64,000 nucleotides of DNA from Chloracidobacterium sp. N (GTDB lineage Bacteria > Acidobacteriota > Blastocatellia > Chloracidobacteriales > Chloracidobacteriaceae). Below are positions 39,032 through 47,788 of this stretch, one piece after another. The notes under the pieces were generated by a model that was given only the letters and a program-made list of their open reading frames with translations, searched no databases and had not been told where the DNA came from. The stretch's first letter is position 1. The number at the start of each line of letters is the position of its first letter. The DNA lies in contig NZ_CP072642.1 of the NCBI RefSeq assembly GCF_018304765.1, positions 1,451,819 to 1,515,818 of the forward strand, written 5' to 3'. The position numbers and the translations under genes are program-made.

Positions 39032-39358
39032 ATGGCGTCAGATTTCTTTGTTGGCACGTCGTGTACGCTGATCATCACGGTCATGCTTCTGGCTTTGGCG
39101 CGCATTTCAGCGGTTCGCGTCAAAAAGGGAGCCAGTTTGTATCACGCTTCCATCCAGCCGTTGATCTTTATGTCCGGGGTGCTGTTGCTGCTGTACCTGG
39201 TCAACCTGGGGCTGATTCACCTGCTGACGGCCGCCGGTGTGCGGGGAGACATGGCCCTCTACACGGCCCTGCTGCTCGACGACATCCTGGCCTGCACCTT
39301 CCTGCTCACGATGTTTCGCCGCAACGCCCTTCGCCAGGCGGCCAAAACCCTCAAATGA
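39032..39358 (+). CDS. Small three-TM membrane protein (108 aa)
   Basis: The 108-aa protein has three hydrophobic segments (about residues 10-27, 43-67, 75-95), a short basic loop (RVKKG) after the first, and a basic C-terminus (RRNALRQAAKTLK). I do not recognise the family. ATG 39032 is preferred to TTG 39026. It lies 67 bp after tRNA-Cys, and its end is only 9 bp from the end of the opposing diadenylate cyclase gene, with no terminator visible between them. Confidence 0.6.
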   Translation: MASDFFVGTSCTLIITVMLLALARISAVRVKKGASLYHASIQPLIFMSGVLLLLYLVNLGLIHLLTAAGVRGDMALYTALLLDDILACTFLLTMFRRNALRQAAKTLK

Positions 39359-39367
39359 CGTGCCGGA

Positions 39368-41293
39368 TCATCTGGTGCTTCCCTGTTCGGAACGCCGGTT
39401 GATCACCTCATCCGGGCTGACACTCACCACCTGCACCTGCTCGGCCAAGTCCGGTGGCGGCGTCACCACCACTTTCCGCCGGGGTGGGCGCTCGGAGACC
39501 AGGGCGGTGGCAACCGTGGCCTGAAAATCACGCCCCCGGAGCTTTTCCACAACGGACTTGGGCCCCTCCACCGTCACCTCCAGCCGGGTGGGCGGGGTAC
39601 CCGGTGTCTCCAGAACCACATCCAGCCGGCGGCGCACGATGATGGGGCGAATCGTGACCTTTACTTCGACTTCCTGCGCTCCGACAATCTCGATGCGCGG
39701 GTCCTTGACATCCACCTTGTAGCGTTCCGTAAAGGACCGGTCATGGACATTGAGCCAGATGGTCTCCGTGCCCACGGACGGCAGGGCATAGACCTGTGCT
39801 TCAGGTCCGCGCAGCATCGTGGTGGCGGGGACCACCTGGTACTCGGCAATTTCCCGGTCCACCGGCAGGGCGCCACGGAAGTTCGGCTTGATGTCCACCT
39901 GCCGATAGACCTGTCGTTCCAGATTCAGGGTCAGCCGGGGCGGTTCGATTTCCAGGATTTCCACCCCGGTTGGCTTCGCGATGCGGGCATCCTCCCGCAG
40001 AAGAATGACCCGGTCGCCGGGATTTTTACCTGCCAGCGAGACGGTGATCCCAAACGATTCGGGCCGCAGGCGCTCGACGACATCGCGGGGGCCGCGTACG
40101 CGCAGGGTCACTTCCTGCACTTCGTGGCCGTTGGCAATGACCAGGTCTTCGCGCAATCCCTGATAGTTGACGGGCACCCCGCGCAGAACAAACGGGATGG
40201 CGTCCTGCTTGGTGGCCGACAGCCACAGGGCGCTGGTCATCACAGCCGCGATGAGTTTGAGGGTGAAATTTTCAACGACCAGGGTGCGAAGCTTTCTTCC
40301 GAGCCAGCCCGACCAGTGTCGCCCCTGCTGCCACACGGCAGCCAGGTTCAGCGCCCCACGCTCGCCGATTCGTGACGCCTGGCGTCCATTCGCAACGACC
40401 GGCGTCCCCGTTGCCGGCGTCTCACTCGTTTCACTGGGGGTATCGAGCGTGACGAAATCCATCCCCGAAGGCTCTGCCAGGCGCCTCCGCCGGCGTACCG
40501 CAGTGACGCCCTGGGTTTTGGTGGCCTTCAGCGCCTTGGAGAGCAATTCGCGGACGGCTTGAATTTCAAGACCACGTTTGATGTTGCCGCCCTCGACACA
40601 CGACACCATCCCGGTTTCCTCCGAAACGACGATGACAAAGGCATCACTTTCCTCGGTGATGCCAATCGCCGAACGGTGGCGCGTGCCGGTGTCTTTGGAC
40701 AGCCGTGGGTTGAGGGTCAGGGGGAGGAAGCAACTGGCGGCAGCAATCCGATCCTGGCGGATGATGACCGCACCATCGTGGAGCGGCGCTTCGGGGTTGA
40801 AGATATTGATGAGCAAATCGTAACCGAGAACGGCATCCAGCCGGACCCCCCGTGAGATGTACTCATCCAGGTTGTCCTGGCGCTCGAAAACAATCAGGGC
40901 CCCGGTTTTGTTGGCCGCCAGTGTGGCCACGGCCAGCAGGACATCCTCATACTGCACGACCGACAGCTTTTGGGTCCGCCACCCCAGGCGGGACAGAAGC
41001 CGGATGTTCTTGCCGAAATTGGCGAAGGCCAGGCGGATTTCATTCTGAAACAGGACGACGACCGCAAAGCCGACGTAGAGCAGGCTGTGGCGGATGACAA
41101 ACTCCAGCGTTGGCAGGTGAAGCCAGTGGGAAGCCTGGTACAGGAACGCGACGATGGCAATTCCGACCGCGACCTGCGCGGCGCGTGTCCCTTTGAGCAG
41201 CTTCAACGCCTCATAGACGACCAGAAAGACGAGGAGCAGATCGACGGCCGCCACGAACCAGGATTGACCAAGCCAGTGCATCAATGTCGGCAT
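39368..41293 (-). CDS. cdaA: Diadenylate cyclase CdaA fused to YbbR (CdaR-like) domains
   Basis: The 641-aa protein joins two proteins that are normally separate. Residues 1-about 260 are CdaA: three N-terminal TM helices and the DAC domain with Asp173-Gly174-Ala175 (LHDGAVI) and Arg205-His206-Arg207 (GTRHRSA), the c-di-AMP synthase motifs. After a linker (about 262-335), a new TM helix (about 343-360) leads to several YbbR-type repeats (about 365-615). These are the extracytoplasmic part of CdaR, which regulates CdaA. The fusion fixes both in one chain. The frame is continuous, with no hint of a frameshift. c-di-AMP controls osmolyte and K+ balance and envelope stress. Confidence 0.92.
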   Translation of the reverse strand: MPTLMHWLGQSWFVAAVDLLLVFLVVYEALKLLKGTRAAQVAVGIAIVAFLYQASHWLHLPTLEFVIRHSLLYVGFAVVVLFQNEIRLAFANFGKNIRLLSRLGWRTQKLSVVQYEDVLLAVATLAANKTGALIVFERQDNLDEYISRGVRLDAVLGYDLLINIFNPEAPLHDGAVIIRQDRIAAASCFLPLTLNPRLSKDTGTRHRSAIGITEESDAFVIVVSEETGMVSCVEGGNIKRGLEIQAVRELLSKALKATKTQGVTAVRRRRRLAEPSGMDFVTLDTPSETSETPATGTPVVANGRQASRIGERGALNLAAVWQQGRHWSGWLGRKLRTLVVENFTLKLIAAVMTSALWLSATKQDAIPFVLRGVPVNYQGLREDLVIANGHEVQEVTLRVRGPRDVVERLRPESFGITVSLAGKNPGDRVILLREDARIAKPTGVEILEIEPPRLTLNLERQVYRQVDIKPNFRGALPVDREIAEYQVVPATTMLRGPEAQVYALPSVGTETIWLNVHDRSFTERYKVDVKDPRIEIVGAQEVEVKVTIRPIIVRRRLDVVLETPGTPPTRLEVTVEGPKSVVEKLRGRDFQATVATALVSERPPRRKVVVTPPPDLAEQVQVVSVSPDEVINRRSEQGSTR

Positions 41294-41429
41294 TACCTGA
41301 AGTGTCTCTCCTCAGCTTGGACGGATGACAGACAAAAGGAGCCAACGCCACCGTCGGGATGCGGTGGGCAGGCAGAACCCCCGCGCTCCCGGTGTTCTCC
41401 TGGCGTACGGCACACGATTACCGATGGAC

Positions 41430-42728
41430 TTACGCGCCACGCCCATCATGCGCCGTGAACTTGACCACGTACACGTAACCGCTGACCGCCACGCCGGCGC
41501 CAGCGTAATAAAGCAGTTCCACCGGCCAGCGTTCAGGCGAAAACCACCACAACAGCACCAGGTAGGTGGCACTCCCTGCCACGACGAACGGCCAGTGCCG
41601 GTGCCGGATGACCAGAGCATAAGCAATGACGAACACCAGCCACAACACCTGTAACCCATGGCCGGCCCCTTCAGGCCGGATGACTTCCAGCCACCAGAGT
41701 ACCAGATAGCCGATGGACAACCCCCGCAGAAAGCGTTGGGTATCGTAGTAACTCGTCCAGTGAAAGGGAAACAGGAGGCTGGCGATCATCAGCCCCAGAA
41801 TCCAGGCGGGTGCCTGCAGGAAGCGGGCCTGCAGCTCCGGGGCGACAAACGTGGCGACCGCCCAGGGATATGCCGCCGCCAGCCAGACCGGAAGCGCCAG
41901 ATCGCGCAGCACCTTGGTCAGGCGCTGCTGCGGAAGCACCCAGATATCCAGCAGGACATACCCGAGATAGGCCAGTGTGGGCAGCGCCAGCGCCCAACTC
42001 CAGCCGCCGAGACCTAGGCCCGTCAGGCAGACCCAGAGCGGGAGATACTCATAGGCCCGCAGCGCCCAGGCCGGACGGCGATGCAGCTCGGCCCGCTTCG
42101 CCCCGACCTTGAGCGCCGGCAGGAGGCGGCGCTCGATGGTCTTCCGAAGCTGCTCGGTCAGGGCCTGGGCCAGTTCCCTGTCTTCGGCAAGGCCGTCCGC
42201 CGCCACGCGGGGGGGATGCAAGGGCGGATGGTATTTGACCGTAATCTTGCGTGGCAGCGGCAGCCACTGCCCACGCGGCCACGCCGCCCGTGCGCCGGCA
42301 ATGGTGACTGGCACAATGGGACACGGCGCCGCCAGGGCCAGCCGCGCCGCCCCGGACTTGAGCAGGGCATTCATACGCGCTTCCTTGGAAAGCCCGGCTT
42401 CGGGAAAAATTCCCAAGGCATCCCCGTCCTGCAACACCCGGAGGGCCTGCACAAAGGCCTGCTGGTCGCGCCGGGTCGTATCCACGGGAAAGGCCCCGAA
42501 GAAACGAATCAGTGGCCCCAGCAGCGGTATGGTGAACAACTTATCCCAGGCAACGAAACGAATCCGCCGCCGAATCGGCAGCGAAATCAGCACCGGGTCA
42601 AGATAGCTTGGATGATTTCCTGCCAGGATGACCGCTCCCGTCAGCGGGACGTGCTCAACCCCCGTGTATTCGAGCGTGAACACCACGCGAAACAGGGCGT
42701 GGACGATGACCTTGAGAATCCACAGCAA
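41430..42728 (-). CDS. PlsC-type acyltransferase with C-terminal multi-TM domain
   Basis: The 432-aa protein has the glycerolipid acyltransferase motifs NHPSYLD (His39-x4-Asp44) and FPEAG (108-112). It probably acylates lysophosphatidate or another lipid. The C-terminal half (about residues 225-425) adds some five to seven TM helices that PlsC enzymes normally lack, with WFSPERWPVE and many Trp. The function of this add-on is not clear. It sits 136 bp upstream of the diadenylate cyclase gene on the same strand. The start ATG at 42728 is the first Met of a good hydrophobic N-terminus. Confidence 0.85.
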   Translation of the reverse strand: MLWILKVIVHALFRVVFTLEYTGVEHVPLTGAVILAGNHPSYLDPVLISLPIRRRIRFVAWDKLFTIPLLGPLIRFFGAFPVDTTRRDQQAFVQALRVLQDGDALGIFPEAGLSKEARMNALLKSGAARLALAAPCPIVPVTIAGARAAWPRGQWLPLPRKITVKYHPPLHPPRVAADGLAEDRELAQALTEQLRKTIERRLLPALKVGAKRAELHRRPAWALRAYEYLPLWVCLTGLGLGGWSWALALPTLAYLGYVLLDIWVLPQQRLTKVLRDLALPVWLAAAYPWAVATFVAPELQARFLQAPAWILGLMIASLLFPFHWTSYYDTQRFLRGLSIGYLVLWWLEVIRPEGAGHGLQVLWLVFVIAYALVIRHRHWPFVVAGSATYLVLLWWFSPERWPVELLYYAGAGVAVSGYVYVVKFTAHDGRGA

Positions 42729-42828
42729 AGCGAGTCTTCGGCCTCAGAACAAGTCAGGAGACGCCGCAGGATGCCACACCGTGGCCGCGTCGCCGGGCCG
42801 CATCATCGGGCAGGCGTCAATCAGCCGC

Positions 42829-43263
42829 TTAGGGCCGCCCGGTCAGTGAGCGCAGCTCCGACTTGAGTTTTTCGATCTGAATGATTTTTTCCGTCACCTG
42901 CTCGAACAGGTCACGCCGGGCGGCAATTCCTTCTCCAATCAGGTAGGCCGCCGCCTCCGAGCGGGTGGCAAAAATTCCGGCCTGTACCAGCATTTCAATC
43001 GAGCGCATGGCCTCTTCGGAAAGGTGAACCGTCACGTTCAGGTCACGACTGGCCAGGGCCTGCTGGATGGCAGCGCCAATGGAGCCGGGCAGCTTTCCGA
43101 TGGATTCAGGCAGCGTCTTGGCCAGTTCACGAACCGAGCTGGTGATTTCCTCAATCGTCCCTTTCGGCTCCTCACCCGTAGCGCCTGACGCGGTCCCGGA
43201 GGGTGGTGGGATGTCATCCTTACGTTCGATAATCACGATTTTGCGGTCTTCAGGAGCGGCCAT
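42829..43263 (-). CDS. Conserved-looking small cytoplasmic protein, possible ribbon-helix-helix-like core
   Basis: The 144-aa protein has a charged disordered N-terminus (about residues 1-35), a helical middle and a segment VTVHLSEEAMRSIEMLVQAGIFATRSEAAAYLIGEGI, read here in parts as a beta-strand followed by two helices. This is the pattern of ribbon-helix-helix folds. A coiled C-terminal helix (DLFEQVTEKIIQIEKLKSEL) follows. It may be a DNA-binding or membrane-adaptor protein; no family is assigned. ATG 43263 gives the natural start. The PlsC-like gene begins 100 bp downstream in the same direction. Confidence 0.65.
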   Translation of the reverse strand: MAAPEDRKIVIIERKDDIPPPSGTASGATGEEPKGTIEEITSSVRELAKTLPESIGKLPGSIGAAIQQALASRDLNVTVHLSEEAMRSIEMLVQAGIFATRSEAAAYLIGEGIAARRDLFEQVTEKIIQIEKLKSELRSLTGRP

Positions 43264-43397
43264 GGCAGACAGCACCTCCGGCAACAAATATCTTCTGCAC
43301 CCCTAACCTTACCCCACCGCTTCACCACCTGTCATCCCGGACAAGGCAGGCCGGACAGGGTAGCCCAGGTTTCGTTGTCCGTATGCACCGCCGCCGG

Positions 43398-43427
43398 TTG
43401 ACCAACCCATGACATCGTGGCTATATT
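43398..43427 (+). promoter_or_regulatory. Sigma-70-like promoter for the 71-aa protein gene
   Basis: TTGACC at 43398-43403 and TATATT at 43422-43427 are separated by 18 bp, giving a start of transcription near 43434 and a leader of about 87 nt before the ATG at 43521. Confidence 0.45.
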
Positions 43428-43520
43428 CCCGCATCACCCACAACCGTATGGCGTAACACACTTTGCGTCACCGGTTCGTTTGCATTCATTGCGCACTCCA
43501 ACACTCCGAGGACCTTGGCC

Positions 43521-43736
43521 ATGCCCGGTGGAACGAACGAAGTCATGCGCGACTTCTTCATCCGCGTCATTGGGAACACCCCCGAAGAACGATTCATCTA
43601 CGTCATCCGCGCCCAGAATGCGAAAGCAGCTCTGAACCTCCACATCAACAACCTTGGCGATCGTCCCTGTGTCGTCCTCGATGGGCTGACCGGCGAAGTC
43701 CTGGAGCGATACAAAGTGGACTCTAGGGGACGCTAG
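43521..43736 (+). CDS. Small protein of unknown function (71 aa)
   Basis: The 71-aa protein is hydrophilic with a regular beta-alpha-beta look (DFFIRVIGNTPEERFIYVIRA, AALNLHINNL, CVVLDGLTG, LERYKVD) and no signal peptide or TM helix. I do not recognise the family. It is flanked by a promoter-like site and a 19-bp terminator, so it appears to be an independent, possibly well-expressed unit. The TTG at 43515 is an alternative start. No ribosome-binding site is evident beyond GAGGA at about 43508. Confidence 0.6.
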   Translation: MPGGTNEVMRDFFIRVIGNTPEERFIYVIRAQNAKAALNLHINNLGDRPCVVLDGLTGEVLERYKVDSRGR

Positions 43737-43768
43737 GCTTCCCTGCCCACACCAGGCACAAACCAGAT

Positions 43769-43816
43769 ACACAAAAACGGTGAATGGTCATCTTTACCCA
43801 TTCACCGTTTTTGTGT
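43769..43816. terminator. Bidirectional intrinsic terminator, 19-bp perfect stem
   Basis: ACACAAAAACGGTGAATGG (43769-43787) pairs perfectly with its complement at 43798-43816 across a 10-nt loop. The A-rich arm and the T-rich arm give a T tract on either strand, so it can end both the 71-aa gene (+) and the Oar-like receptor gene (-). Confidence 0.85.
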
Positions 43817-43861
43817 GCGCCTGTTTTGTGTGGCCGGGGCGCGGGCGCCCGGCTGGCGGGA

Positions 43862-46800
43862 TCAGAACGTGAACTTGAGCGCCATCTGAATCCGGCGTGA
43901 GCCGCTGACCACCGCATCCCGAATCCGACCAAAGGTGGCGCTGGTCACAACGGCCGTTGGAAAGGCAAAGGACGGCGTATTCGTCGCATTTTGCATCTCC
44001 AGCCGGTACTGCAGGTTGACCCCTTCCACGATGCGGAAGGTCTTGGCCACCGTCAGGTCAAGCTGGAAAAAGCCCGGCCCCGTAAAGAAGTTGCGGCCCG
44101 TGTTCCCCAGCGTGCCCGGCGCCGGAATGCTGAAGCGCGCGCGTTCATCCGCCGTGAAGAAGAAGTTCGTTCCGGCTTCCTGCCGGAGCGAACCCAGCGA
44201 GCGGGAACACCCATTGCAGTCGGCAAACGACTGTACGGCATTGCTCAGGGTATTGGCACCGGAGAAGACGGTGAAGGGACGCCCGGATGTCCACCGCACC
44301 ACGCCGGCCACCATCCACCCCCCGATGAGTTGATCCACCACCGGGTTGAGGTCGCTGGCGTACTGGCGCCCCCGCCCAAACGGCAACTCATAGACGAAAT
44401 TCCCCTGGAACGAATGCGTCCGGTCAAAATCTGACCGGGCGTAGTTGATGCGCCGGTTGCGGATGTCAAAGGGCGTACTCGAAGCCGACTGCACCGCGCC
44501 GCTGGCCGCCACCGTGAAGGTTGGGTCAAACGAACGGGTATCCAGGGACTTGGCCCAGGTGTAGCTGAACTGAAAACTCAGCCCATCCCGAAACCGCCGC
44601 GACAACTGGAGTTCAGCCGCGTGGTAGTTGGAAAAGTCATAGTTGTCCACGACGAACAGACCGCCGGTGTACTGCGGAAAATCAAAGAAGAAAAAGGGTG
44701 AAAAGCCGCGCGCCGGCAGGTTGGCGCCAATCTGCTGGGCCAGCGACACGGCCAGCCCGGCGACGTTGTTCGTCGTCAGACTGCCCCGGAAGTTGTTGAT
44801 GGTCGTCTGCGAACCGTTCGGATTGGCCAGCAACTGATTGATGAGCGGACTGTTGCAGGCGGGCGTAAACGTCCCCGACACGGCGCAGGGGCGCATGGTG
44901 TTGAAGGCGTCGAGGAAGCCGTTTTCAAAGATTTTCACCTGATTGGCATTGTAGCCGCTCAGCAGCCCGTTCCCGTGCCGACCGATGTAGTTGGCTTCCA
45001 GCACCAGATTCCATCCCAGATCGCGCTGAAGGCTCAGCGCCCACTGGTGAACCTTTGGCGTCCGGTAGTTCGGGTCAAAGACCGTGATGCTGTTGGCTGA
45101 AAACGCCGGCGGCTGGCGGAGGGCATCGGGCGAGACCCCGGCCGGCGGCAAAAGCGTCGGCAGGTTACGCAGGCGTCCCCCACCCTGCCCAAAAGCGTCG
45201 TTGATGACGCCCAGCGTCGCGCCGGGCACTGTCGGTAACAAAAACGAGGATGCCAGAAACGTGTTGAGGCGGTCGTAAGCCAGACGGTAGTTGGCGCGGA
45301 TCGAAGTCTTGCCGTCCCCGAACGGGTCCCACGCCACGCCGACGCTTGGCGCAAAGTTGTTCAGGTCATCGGAAAAAGGCTCCCCCTTGACCCACCGGGC
45401 CGTATTGGTGGGCGGAGCGCCGAAGGCCAGCCGCTGGTCAGGCACGGCCAGCCGCCGTGACTCACGGAAGGTCGGGCGGATTTCCCAGCGCAGGCCGTAG
45501 TCAATCGTCAGATTGGGCCGCAGCCGCCACGTGTCCTGTACGTAGAAGTCATACTCTGGATAGCGGGCATCGGCCGTGAAAATCGTCCCCGGTGGGCCGT
45601 ACTGGTTGCCAATTGAAACGAAGGCCTGGGAAATCCGTCCGACGCGCCCCAGCAGGTTGTTGATCGTCCGCTGCAACAGCGGCAGATCGAACGCCGTGTT
45701 GATGTTGCCCGGAATCCCAAATGCCGCCACGCTCACCGTGTTGATGGCCGTGCTGAAGTTGGCCGCCGGCTGGGTATTGAGACCGGCGACGGAAGTCCGG
45801 CGGTCAATATGCCGGCCAAAGCGCAGGTTGAAGCCGGCCTTGAAGGTGTGGGCGCCGCGCACGTAGGTCAGGTTGTCCACGAACTGGAAGGTTGTCAGCG
45901 CCCGCCGGTTGATGACCGGCGCCAGATTGGAGGTGGGGGTCGTCACGTCATTGAGCGTGACCGGCGGATTGTTGGCAAAGTTTGGGTCGGGATTGTCAAA
46001 GCTGAAGGTGAACCGGTTAAGCCCGACGACGAATTCATTGGTCAGGCTGCTCGTTGGCGACCACCGGTGGTTGATGGCCACATTCCGGGGGCGGCGCCGG
46101 GTATCCACCAGACGCGCCGTGTTGGGAAATGCCGCCGGGCCGGCGTTGGCAAAGTCGCCCAGCGAGTCCTGCCGCCCCCACGAAACCCGTGCAAAAATGG
46201 TCTGCCGGTCGCTGATGACATAATCCACCTTGGTGGTGTAGTCCTCCTGCTGCTCGCGGCCGCGGGCGTTGAACAGGAAACCGGCCGTATTGAGACCGTC
46301 CCCAACGGCAAAGTTGTTGGGCAGCGGTGTCAGGTCAATGATGCGCCGGATGGTCGGGTCCAGCCCCAATCCCTGGGGGTCCATCATGCCGATGTTGTAC
46401 GTCCCGATGTTGAGGCCCGGCACGGGATTGCCATTGGCATCCACTGAAGCGCCCGTGGCGCCGAAGGGCAGGTTGCGGCCTCCGATGACGTAGCGAAAGA
46501 TGCCCTGCCGCGCCGTCTGGGTATAGACGAGGCGCGTCACCGGGCGCCCCTCGCTGGCACGCAGCGCCTGAAAGTTCGTGAAGAAAAACAGCCGGTTGCG
46601 GACGATGGGCCCGCCCAGACTGCCCCCGGCAATGTGCTGGACGAACTGCCGCTTGACGATGCCGTTGAGATTGTTTTCGTACTCGTTCGCGTTGAAACCG
46701 GGCGTCTGGTAGAACCAGAACGCCGTGCCGTGAAACTCGTTCGTCCCGGAGCGGGTGATCATGTTCACCTGCGCGCCGCTGCTGCGCCCGTTTTCGGCCG

Positions 46801-47500
46801 ACGGGTTGCTTGTGATGACGCGGAACTCGGCCAGGGCATCGGGGTTGACACGGGTGGGCGAGAAGTTCGACCCGCCGGCGCTCGTTTCATTGGTGTCAAT
46901 GCCATCGAGCGTGAAGTTCACGGCGCGGTCACGGGCGCCATGCACGTGAACACCGCCCCCCGTGTTGGCTCCAACCACAACACCGGGCTGAAAGTTGATG
47001 AAATCCAGCGGGTTGCGGCCGCGTGCCCCGACGATGGGCAGCGCCACGATGGTCTGCTGCTCAACCAGATTGCCCAGGTTGCCGGAACTGCTGGTCTGGA
47101 TGCGCTCCGCAGCACCTGTCACCTCGACGACCTCCTGTGTCCCACCGACTTCCAGCGTGGCATTGACCGTCGTCGGCTGTCCGACGTTGACCGGATTGCC
47201 TTTGAGCACCAGCCGCTTGAAACCGTTGGCCTCGACCGTCACGGTATAGACTCCAACCTGAACGGAATCAAACACATAGACACCACTTTCACTCGTCTGC
47301 GTTTCGAGCGAAACGTTCGTGCCCTCGTTGGTCAATGTCACCCGCGCGCCAGCCACGAGCGCACCGGAGGGGTCACGTACCGTTCCCGTCAAACGGGAGG
47401 TTGTTCCCTGCGCCATTGCCAGGGATGGCCACAACCAGACAAGCCAAAGCACCGGTACCCAACGGGCTGCCCCGTGGGCAAGCCCCCAGAAAGTCGGCAT
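43862..47500 (-). CDS. Oar-like TonB-dependent receptor with N-terminal carboxypeptidase-regulatory-like domain
   Basis: The 1,212-aa protein has a signal peptide (ending AMAQG), a CarboxypepD_reg-like beta-sandwich (about residues 30-110; SRLTGTVRDPSGALVAGARVTLTN), a TonB plug (about 120-250; LDGIDTNETSAGGSN, NMITRSGTNEFHG) and a large barrel ending RRIQMALKFTF with the C-terminal Phe. This layout is the Oar/SusC-like receptor type that is multiplied in Acidobacteria and imports oligosaccharides or peptides. GAGG before ATG 47500 fixes the start; an in-frame GTG lead was rejected. It is divergent from a metalloprotease and an M28 peptidase, which points to peptide uptake. Confidence 0.92.
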   Translation of the reverse strand: MPTFWGLAHGAARWVPVLWLVWLWPSLAMAQGTTSRLTGTVRDPSGALVAGARVTLTNEGTNVSLETQTSESGVYVFDSVQVGVYTVTVEANGFKRLVLKGNPVNVGQPTTVNATLEVGGTQEVVEVTGAAERIQTSSSGNLGNLVEQQTIVALPIVGARGRNPLDFINFQPGVVVGANTGGGVHVHGARDRAVNFTLDGIDTNETSAGGSNFSPTRVNPDALAEFRVITSNPSAENGRSSGAQVNMITRSGTNEFHGTAFWFYQTPGFNANEYENNLNGIVKRQFVQHIAGGSLGGPIVRNRLFFFTNFQALRASEGRPVTRLVYTQTARQGIFRYVIGGRNLPFGATGASVDANGNPVPGLNIGTYNIGMMDPQGLGLDPTIRRIIDLTPLPNNFAVGDGLNTAGFLFNARGREQQEDYTTKVDYVISDRQTIFARVSWGRQDSLGDFANAGPAAFPNTARLVDTRRRPRNVAINHRWSPTSSLTNEFVVGLNRFTFSFDNPDPNFANNPPVTLNDVTTPTSNLAPVINRRALTTFQFVDNLTYVRGAHTFKAGFNLRFGRHIDRRTSVAGLNTQPAANFSTAINTVSVAAFGIPGNINTAFDLPLLQRTINNLLGRVGRISQAFVSIGNQYGPPGTIFTADARYPEYDFYVQDTWRLRPNLTIDYGLRWEIRPTFRESRRLAVPDQRLAFGAPPTNTARWVKGEPFSDDLNNFAPSVGVAWDPFGDGKTSIRANYRLAYDRLNTFLASSFLLPTVPGATLGVINDAFGQGGGRLRNLPTLLPPAGVSPDALRQPPAFSANSITVFDPNYRTPKVHQWALSLQRDLGWNLVLEANYIGRHGNGLLSGYNANQVKIFENGFLDAFNTMRPCAVSGTFTPACNSPLINQLLANPNGSQTTINNFRGSLTTNNVAGLAVSLAQQIGANLPARGFSPFFFFDFPQYTGGLFVVDNYDFSNYHAAELQLSRRFRDGLSFQFSYTWAKSLDTRSFDPTFTVAASGAVQSASSTPFDIRNRRINYARSDFDRTHSFQGNFVYELPFGRGRQYASDLNPVVDQLIGGWMVAGVVRWTSGRPFTVFSGANTLSNAVQSFADCNGCSRSLGSLRQEAGTNFFFTADERARFSIPAPGTLGNTGRNFFTGPGFFQLDLTVAKTFRIVEGVNLQYRLEMQNATNTPSFAFPTAVVTSATFGRIRDAVVSGSRRIQMALKFTF

Positions 47501-47788
47501 AGCTAACCTCGTGAAAACAGATCGATGATGGTGGAGCGGGGCTATCTTGCCCTTTTTTGTTGCGTTTGTCACGCCTTGAACCACAGTGGGTCATATTCCC
47601 TTCACAAGCTGGCAACTTCGGGTTGCCGTCCAGTGCCCTGACAGGCTAGGCTGGGGGCTGCATTCGCCTTACCTAATCTTGGAAATGCAAAAAACCGGCC
47701 GGGTTCGGTACGCACCACACAGCGCGCGTCACTTCGCCGCTGATGAAGGCGGTGGCTACTACCGCTCGTTCGGGTCTTCCACAATCAG

